DNA from: Lumnitzera littorea
Lineage: Eukaryota; Streptophyta; Magnoliopsida; Myrtales; Combretaceae
NCBI GenBank assembly: GCA_024138015.1
Contig: JAMXBB010000002.1
Location: 53,225,486 to 53,289,485 of the forward strand
Reading direction: 5' to 3'
DNA: 64,000 bases
Part shown: in pieces, positions 57,768 through 64,000 of the stretch
How the letters are laid out: each line of letters begins with the position of its first letter
Numbering within the stretch: position 1 is the first letter of the stretch
The notes under the pieces: model-generated
Databases searched by the model: none
What the model was told of the DNA's origin: nothing
The model's input: only the letters and a program-made list of their open reading frames with translations
Made by a program: the position numbers and the translations under genes

Positions 57768-58140
57768 CTATGCAACTTGATCATTGATGGGAAAAGCTAT
57801 ACCAATGTCATAGCACAAGGAGTAGTTAAGGCCATGAAGTTACCGACCCTTCCGTACCCTAAACCATACAATATTCAACGGCTAAATGAGAAAGGAGGTT
57901 TACTCATTGCCAAGCAGGTTAAAGTACCCATTACCATTAGTGATAGGTATAAGGATGAGACATTGTGTGATGTCCTTCCCATGTGCACCTCACACATCTT
58001 ACTTGACCAACCCTAGCTATTCGACATAAGGGTATTGCACAATGGGTACAGGAACACTTACATGTTCTAAAAGGATGGAAAGAAGGTTATATTGATGCCT
58101 ATGAGTCCCAAGGAAGTAAAAGAGTCTCAAGAGAAGGTTG
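57768..58140 (+). pseudogene. Gy-4 protease, main part
   Basis: The frame at 57762-58016 reads CNLIIDGKSYTNVIAQGVVK. The catalytic Asp is followed by Gly-Lys instead of Ser/Thr-Gly, so an altered active site. Then PKPYNIQRLNEKGGLLI and VPITISDRYKDETLCDVLPM, ending LLDQP. It joins 51880-51942 in frame across Chr-1. Confidence 0.8.
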
Positions 58141-58399
58141 TTTAATCTCTGCAATGGAAATCCTTGGTGATTTTTTTAGCTCAATTTTCTCAAGAAGTCA
58201 AGGATGAAGAATGTGTGCTCCTATTAGTTAGGAAACTCTTAGAGTTGAGATGAGCCGGAAGCTTACTTGCCGAGGTGTAGATATTGCTACAAGAGTATGC
58301 CGACCTGTTTCTTGCCGATATGCCAAGAGGTTTACCACTCCTGAGGGGCATTGAACATTGCATTGACCTTTAGCCTGAGCCATCCTACCGAACCGACCT

Positions 58400-59100
58400 G
58401 CTTATAAGCTCAACCCTAAGGAAGTAGCAAAGCTAAAGAAACAAGATGGATCGTAGATATGTTTGAGACAGCATGAGCCTTAATGCCATGCCAACCGTAC
58501 TAGTACCGAAGAAAGATGGATCATTAAGATTATACATTGACAGTCGAGCCATCAATAAAATTACTATTAAATACTGATACTCAATCCCGTGACTTGATGA
58601 TATGCTTGATGGGTTACATGGTGCTCACATCTTTTCAAAGAATGATTTGAAAAGTGGCTATCATCATATGCAAAATGAGGTCAAGAGATGAATGGAAAAT
58701 GGCTTTCAAGACAAGGGATCATCTGTTCAAGTGGATGGTAATGTCGTTTGGTTTAACAAACACGCCAAGCACTTTTATGCGACTCATGAATCATGTCCTA
58801 AGGACATTAATTGCCAAATGTGTTATGGTGTATTTCGATGACATTATAATCTTCAGCACCAACCTCATCTCTCATGTTAGACATTTAAGATTTGTGTTCG
58901 ACATTCCCTAAGTTAAGAGATTATTCGATAACTTGAAGAAATACGAGTTCTACAAAAGTAAGGTTGTATTTCTCGAATATGCTGTTTTGGAGGAAGGAGT
59001 CCGAGTTGATGAAGAAAAGGTCAAAGCTATTCTAGAGTGGCTTATGTCAACTAATGCTACCAAAGTTAGAAGTTTCTATGGTCTAGCTTCGATCTATTGA
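58400..59100 (+). pseudogene. Gy-4 reverse transcriptase (decayed)
   Basis: [20 protein letters not shown] (about 58502-58560), LDDMLDGLHGAHIFSK, then a shift. The open piece 58654-58911 carries DEWKMAFKTRDHLFKWMVMS, FMRLMNHVLRTLIAK and YFDD at 58831-58842. Downstream LFDNLKKYEFYKSKVVFLEY and FYGLASI. Catalytic aspartates intact. Confidence 0.85.
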
Positions 59101-59149
59101 GATTCATTCAAAACTTTAATTCCATAACTATACCATTAACCGAACTAAC

Positions 59150-59660
59150 TAAGAAAAACTCTAAGTTTAAGTGGTCAAAGAACGCCTAAAAGAGCTTTGA
59201 AGATGTAAAATCCAAATTGACATTAGTCCCAGTACTCACCCTACCAAATTTCAAGAAAGTTATTGAAATAGAATGTGATGCATCTAAAGTTGGCATTGTT
59301 GCTATCCTTATGCAGAAGAGCTGATTAATTGCCTATTTCAATAAGAAACTCAAAGGAACCACCTTAAATTACTCACCATATGACAAGGAGTTCTATGCCC
59401 TTGTCCGAACACTGTAGAACTAGCAGCACTACTTATTAACAAGAGAATTCATCATCTACTCAAATCAGGAATCTCTCAAACATCTCCAAAGGCAACAAAA
59501 ACTTTGTCGGTGTCATGCCAAATGGGTTGAGTTCTTGGAGTCCTTTTGCTACATCATTTGGTATAAGAAAGGGAGCACCAACACTATTACTAATGCTCTT
59601 TCTCATCGTTATACCCTCATTACGACAATGTAAGCTAAGGTACCTAGATTCAGTACCCTG
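59150..59660 (+). pseudogene. Gy-4 RNase H (decayed)
   Basis: [19 protein letters not shown] (about 59262-59320), [20 protein letters not shown] (about 59325-59385), HYLLTREFIIYSNQESLKHL with the catalytic Asp of 'YTDH' lost (Ser-Asn), and AKWVEFLESFCYIIWYKKGS (about 59518-59575). Stops at former Trp and Arg codons. Confidence 0.78.
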
Positions 59661-59799
59661 CCTGTTCAATATGAGCATAATCCGTATTTTGGGCCCTTAG
59701 TGGCCAAGTACAACATTGGAGGAGTTGTGGATGGGTTATACTTAAGTTAAGGGTTTTTTATGAAGGGGAAACAAGTATGTGTGCTAAGTGGTTCGTCTA

Positions 59800-60700
59800 G
59801 GGAACTACTTATCCATGAAGTTCATTGAAATGTTGAAAGAATATTTCTACTAACTTGGGATGATGAAGGATGTGCACTGAATTCTTAAGCAATGCGAGGT
59901 GTGTAAGTATGCAAAGGGGAGGAAAGAGCCGTATAGAGAGTACACACCTCTATCCATACCTAACCATCCATGGACTAACGTAAGCATAGATTTTATGCTT
60001 GGCCTACCCAAAACCTAGAGAAGATACAACTCTATTATGGTGGAGGTCGATTGATTCAATAAGATGAGCCACTTCATTCCCTACCACTAGACTAATTATG
60101 CTTTATTTATTACTAATCTCTTTTTACAAGAGATCACACGGCTGCATGGAGTGCCCAGAAGTATTGTATCAGACTATAACTAGAAGTTTACTAGCTTGTT
60201 CTAGAGGACCCTATGGAAGAAGTTCACCACTAAGCTCATGTACAATACTTCTTACCACCCTCAAACAGACAACCAAACTGAAGTTGTAAACAAGACAATC
60301 AGCAACCTCTTAAAAGCAACTGTTGGGAAGAACTTATATGATTAGGATATGTGCCTACCTGTAATTGAGTTCACTTACAACCGTTTAGCTCACAACTCGA
60401 CAACAAGGTCACCTTTTAAGGTCATTTATGGACTTAACCCAAACTTACCCCTAGACATGGCTATCAGCTTGGCCACTCAATAGGATAGTCAATCCAACCT
60501 GTAGCACATTAAGAGTTCCAAAAGTTACACCAAAAGGTTGCCGAACAACTAGCATAGACTGTGGCTAGATAGAAGTAGCAAGGAAGGCAAGGAAGGAGAC
60601 GAGTGGTTTATGGTCCTGGAGACCTTGTTTAAGTCCACCTTAACAAGGAGCATTTCCTTGAGAAGAGGACAAGAAAGCTTTTCCCTAGGTCAGATGGGCC
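59800..60700 (+). pseudogene. Gy-4 integrase (decayed)
   Basis: CEVCKYAKGRKEP (about 59893-59930) is the end of the zinc finger. Then PNHPWTNVSIDFMLGLPKT, MVEVD-FNKMSHFIPYH, TNLFLQEITRLHGVPRSIVS, DYN-KF, and YHPQTDNQTEVVNKTI (about 60255-60300). EFTYNRLAHNS and KVIYGLNPNLPLDM follow. Asp and Glu positions partly preserved; stops at TGG/CGA/CAG-derived codons. Confidence 0.8.
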
Positions 60701-60779
60701 TTTTAAGGTCCTTAAGTGCATTAACAACAATGCATATAAGCTTAAGCTGCCTGAAGGATACGATGTATCTACTACTTTC

Positions 60780-60983
60780 AATGTTGCTAACCTAATACCC
60801 TATATACTTGATGAAGAAGAGAGCCAAGATTTGAGGGCAAATCTTCAACAACCTTAGGGAACTAATAGACTGCCAACCTCTAGCCCTCTCACCCATGAGC
60901 ACCTCCAAAGCCTTCAATCACTCGCTAGAAGAATTCTCTCCAATCAGTCTATCGAAGATGAGGTACAGTTTACAAGAGAATGA
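60780..60983 (+). pseudogene. Gy-4 pol tail running into the 3' LTR
   Basis: The frame passes DEEESQDLRANLQQP, a TAG, then GTNRLPTSSPLTHEHLQSLQ and SLARRIL inside the LTR, ending at TGA near 60981. The hairpin AAGATTTG-AGGG-CAAATCTT (60826-60845) and polypurine-like CCTTAGGGAAC (60852-60862) are contained in these codons. Confidence 0.7.
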
Positions 60984-61773
60984 AGGAAGAACTTCTTGAG
61001 AGCTCATCTTAGCCATACCCTGCTTTGTTTAGCTCCGAGTGCCGAACCTTACCTACTAAATGCCATGACCAAGGTACTGAGTGCTAAGACTAACCTGCCA
61101 AGTGCCGAAGCCAAGGACCTTAATCATAGAGCCCCACACCAATTACTTAGACCACTTTAGGCAGATGCTAACCTACCGAACGCCAAAGCCAACTAGTTAA
61201 GTGCTAAGACCTCTCTATACCAACTCTAACTCTTCAACCTATTATCTCTACTATTATATGAAGATACTTAACATACGCTGCCAGTACAAAACTAATGTCT
61301 CGTTGCCACCTGCCTTTCACCTGATACTATACTATACTATTTTTCCCTTTTTGTCATTTGTCCTATTTACCCTTTTTTATATGTACTAGGAATCTCTTTT
61401 TCATGTATGCCTTTTTGTAATTTTCCTTATTTGTGATATTACTTTAGGGACTTACTATAAATACTCTCTTCTTTTTGTAGTCAAGGGATTTTACATTCCT
61501 TTTAGATATTGAATGTACTTGATCTTACGAAATATCCCTCTCCAAGTCCATTTTTATATACTCTTATCTAATCTTGCCAAGTTGCTTAAGATTAGTAGTG
61601 CGTGAACCTTAGCGTTTTCTTATGTGTTACATTAAGTAAAGTGTCAAGTCGTGTTGTATTTGTTAGTGAGTCATATCCTCCAAATAACTTCATGTTAGCT
61701 ACTACATTCAGTTCACCGACCTACTCATCCTATTTTCCTTGATATTTCAAAAGACTTATTTGGTTATTATTGT
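60863..61773 (+). mobile_element. Gy-4 3' LTR, truncated
   Basis: Homologous to 49414-50262. TG edge changed to TA. TATAAATA at 61456-61463. Homology to the 5' LTR stops at about 61773; the last ~75 bp, including the GGCACA end, are missing where Tat-2 sequence begins. Confidence 0.85.
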
Positions 61774-61914
61774 CGAGTCTGATTTTTCGATTTTTCTATT
61801 TATTTCAATTGATTTCTCATTTCTTAATTAATACTAAACCCTAACCTATTTAATATTAATCCTCGACTAAAGAAATTGAGAAATTCCGGTTTTTTATTAA
61901 AAAATTATTTTTTT
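61774..61914 (-). mobile_element. Tat-2 sequence downstream of the primer-like site, with hairpin
   Basis: Reverse-complement homologue of 3428-3516. Outer arms 61812-61827 and 61868-61884, inner arms 61827-61838 and 61849-61860. The inner arms match Tat-1, the outer do not, yet both pair. Confidence 0.7.
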
Positions 61915-62160
61915 GGAGTCGCCACCCGACCGGAGTCGGGAAAAGAAAAGAAACCATAACCAATTGGGTGGATTGGTTACGATTTAGCTACCGATCTTTG
62001 ATTTCAATTTTAATAAAGAACCAGAGGGTTCCGAATTCAAGGGCTAACCTATTAAACCCTAACAGGTACCACTATTTATTTGCCGAAATTAGGATTATTT
62101 TTCTAATTATAATATTTAAAAAAATAAATAAAAATCAAAAGAAAAAAGAACCTAAGTTTC

Positions 62161-62888
62161 TACATATTTTATCGTTGCCCCGAAGGTGCCTACGTACCCG
62201 CTAGTCGGGATCAGACGATCGTAGTTCTTTCTAAAAAACTTTAGTAGGTTGGTTCTTTTTATAAAAAATGATTGGTTGAATTTATGTTTTTATTAACCAT
62301 TTTATTTTTATTAAGAAAAATCCCTAGAAGCCTAATTTTTATTCCTAATAAAAAAAAACCTAAAAACCTAATTTTTGAAAAGCGCCAAATTAAAATTTTT
62401 ATTTAAAAATAAGTAAGGGATAATTTTTTTATTTTCAAGAAAAACCCTAAAGATTTTATGAAATATGCAATGTTCTACATGATGAAACTTTTATATAGAA
62501 AAGATGCTTAAAACATTAAAAAAAGAAAGAAAGAAAAAAAAATTCCTAATCATAGAAAAGATGTCTTAATCATAGAAAAGATATCTAAATCATAGAAAAG
62601 ATGTCTGAATCATAACAAAGAAACCTAAACTTAAACTATGAAAAAGACATCTAAACTATAAAAAAAAAATCTAAACTATGGAAAAGACATCTAAACTATG
62701 AAAAAGACATCTAAACTATGGAAAAGATGTCAATTAAAGATTTTTTTATTTTATCAACATCAAAATGATTTTTTAATTTAGAAAAATTACATATTTTATC
62801 GTCCCCCCGAAGGTGCCTACGTACCCGCTAGTCGGGATCAGACGATCGTAGTTCTTTCTAAAAAACTTTAGTAGGTTGGTTCTTTTTA
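62161..62888. repeat. 101-bp direct repeat pair, 627 bp apart
   Basis: 62161-62262 and 62788-62888 are nearly identical (two differences seen, GTTGCCCCG against GTCCCCCCG). Much closer to each other than to the Tat-1 copy, so the duplication is recent relative to the element. Confidence 0.9.
62548..62732. repeat. 20-bp minisatellite, nine copies
   Basis: Units such as AATCATAGAAAAGATGTCTT change gradually to AACTATGGAAAAGACATCTA, nearly all at 20-bp spacing. It lies between the two 101-bp copies. Confidence 0.85.
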
Positions 62889-63430
62889 TTTTTAAAAACC
62901 GTCCAAGTCTACGTTTTAATTTATTCGATTTATTTAAAAAAACTAAGGGGTCCTAACACTTAAGTGCTATTAAAAAATGTTCTAACCATCGAATTTTTTA
63001 AAAGGGCCTTTTATTAATTTTTATTTAAAGAAAAAAAAAACAATTTTCTACATGATAAATCCTTAAGTAAAGCCAAATCTAAAAATGTAACTAATTCTAT
63101 CAACCATTAAACTAATATATATAACTATCTACCAAAATAAAATAATTTCATATAATACACTTTATGTAAGAACTAATAGTAAAACTCCTAAAGTCATATA
63201 TGTACATATATACATATTATATATCACATGAACTAATAAAACTGATCTTAACAACCTCATATCCTTGCTATTAACAACATCAGGCAATAAACTTGATATA
63301 AAAACTAATACTAGAGTTTCCTAAACCAAGGTATTCATATATACAAAATATATTTACTGTTAACGAACCAATAACATGATAATAATATAACAATAATCAA
63401 ACCAGAGCAAAAACTAACCATCGACGGAAC

Positions 63431-64000
63431 TCACCTGATCACGCACATTTGTAAAGCGACGATGGGAGTACTCGTGTACGGTTAAGTCTATTAGGATGCG
63501 GCAGTGGATTGAGTTCATCGGGGAGAAGGAGTGTGCAGTTGATCGTCAGTGGACGTGGACTTTGGCTTCGGAAATTTGGATGTTGGATTTTATTTGACTT
63601 TGGCCTTTGGATGTTCGTCAGATTTAATCTGGCTTTGTTGGATTCGGTGGATGGAATCGGGATGTCTCTTCAATTCAATGTTCCAGGCGATCAATGTAGT
63701 GCATCGTGTCGTCGGGGTATCGCTTGGATTGAGAGTGTAGAACGTCGCTTGGATTACGTTGTGTATGGGTCACAAGTTGGATTCGTCTGGCCAACGTTCA
63801 GTAGCGTTCGTGGACGGAAACTGCTCAGGCGTGTTGTTTGTCGGATCAGTGACGACGACGTAGAGTTTAGCCAAGAACTGTCCAGCGGCAAGGATAGAAG
63901 ACTGTCAGGCGTTGGAGAGCTGCGGTCAATTGTGAACAGTGAATGAGTATCTCCTGCAGTGCGAAAGGTTGAACTATTTCGGTATGGACTGCTGCAGAGT
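63431..64000. other. GC-richer segment of unknown nature at the window edge
   Basis: Base composition rises to near 50% GC from about 63430. A plus-strand open frame of 145 codons (63509-63946) shows no domain, signal peptide or motif I recognise. In minus sense the text resembles transcribed leader or U5 of a plant LTR more than a gene. It may be the rest of Tat-2 or a different sequence; the window ends here. Confidence 0.3.

Larger units (their letters stand above)
49414..61773 (+). mobile_element. Gy-4: CRM-like Ty3/Gypsy retrotransposon, interrupted by Chr-1
   Basis: LTRs 49414-50338 and 60863-61773 (the latter lacks its last ~75 bp). Primer site 50350-50361, gag, protease (split), RT, RNase H, integrase on the plus strand. 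Chr-1 (51943-57767) lies in the protease. Same family as Gy-2. All genes decayed. Confidence 0.9.
61915..63430 (-). mobile_element. Tat-2: Tat/Ogre-like LTR, minus strand
   Basis: The primer-like TGGCGACTCC is read on the minus strand at 61924-61915; the LTR extends to higher coordinates. Colinear with Tat-1 3040-3417 in two parts because of an internal duplication (copies 62161-62262 and 62788-62888). The conserved box contains CCGAAGGTGCCTACGTACCC and GTCGGGATCAGACGATCGTA on the plus strand. No TATA box equivalent was found before 63430. No coding content. Confidence 0.6.

Noticed and set aside
63509..63946. A real cellular gene at the right edge
   Set aside because: No recognisable domain and adjoins LTR sequence; kept only as an unassigned feature.

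Overview
This window is a plant nuclear (eudicot-type) stretch of nested LTR retrotransposons. No intact cellular gene is recognisable. The sequence is AT-rich. Every sizeable conserved protein segment matches Ty3/Gypsy gag, protease, reverse transcriptase, RNase H or integrase, or plant-only retrotransposon accessory domains. All coding regions carry stops and frameshifts. Names used below (Tat-1, Gy-1 and so on) are mine. Clade labels come from remembered motifs, not a database search.

Layout, left to right. 1-3515: a tandem-repeat block (90-bp then 84-bp units) running into a long Tat/Ogre-like LTR with a TATA box, a tRNA-like segment and a TGGCGACTCC primer-binding-like site (Tat-1, +). 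4212-15283: a decayed reading frame with similarity to the plant 'gypsy-type transposon' domain PF04195, split by a CRM-like Gypsy element (Gy-1, -, 4807-14543); the left LTR of Gy-1 is itself split by a 3.8-kb LTR-like insert (5426-9249). 16053-19258: an LTR fragment, unassigned sequence and 20-bp, 48-bp and ~194-bp tandem repeats. 19259-32306: an Athila-type element (Ath-1, -) interrupted by a second Athila (Ath-2, -, 20836-29581) that keeps gag and the downstream plant-specific ORF but lacks pol. 32542-39069: CRM-like Gy-2 (-). 39070-49413: LTR and gag of another Gypsy element (Tek-1, +), its LTR split by CRM-like Gy-3 (+, 40340-47954), whose gag is split by an Athila-like solo LTR (41438-42708). 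49414-61773: CRM-like Gy-4 (+), whose protease codons are split by a chromodomain-bearing chromovirus (Chr-1, +, 51943-57767, perfect CTATG target duplication). 61774-64000: a second Tat/Ogre-like LTR in opposite orientation (Tat-2, -) with an internal duplication, ending in a GC-richer segment.

The elements work only as layers of insertion: removing Chr-1 restores the Gy-4 protease frame, removing Gy-1 restores the PF04195 frame, and removing the solo LTR rejoins Gy-3 gag. LTR pairs differ at roughly 10-15% of sites by eye, mostly transitions, and most premature stops look like CAG/CAA/CGA/TGG changed by one transition, as expected for old methylated copies. Four elements resembling the centromeric CRM clade suggest, without proving, a pericentromeric location. 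The most unusual shared signals are a polyprotein tail encoded inside the LTRs of the four CRM-like elements, a hairpin preserved just upstream of their polypurine tracts, and a hairpin downstream of the Tat primer site whose outer stem differs between copies yet still pairs.
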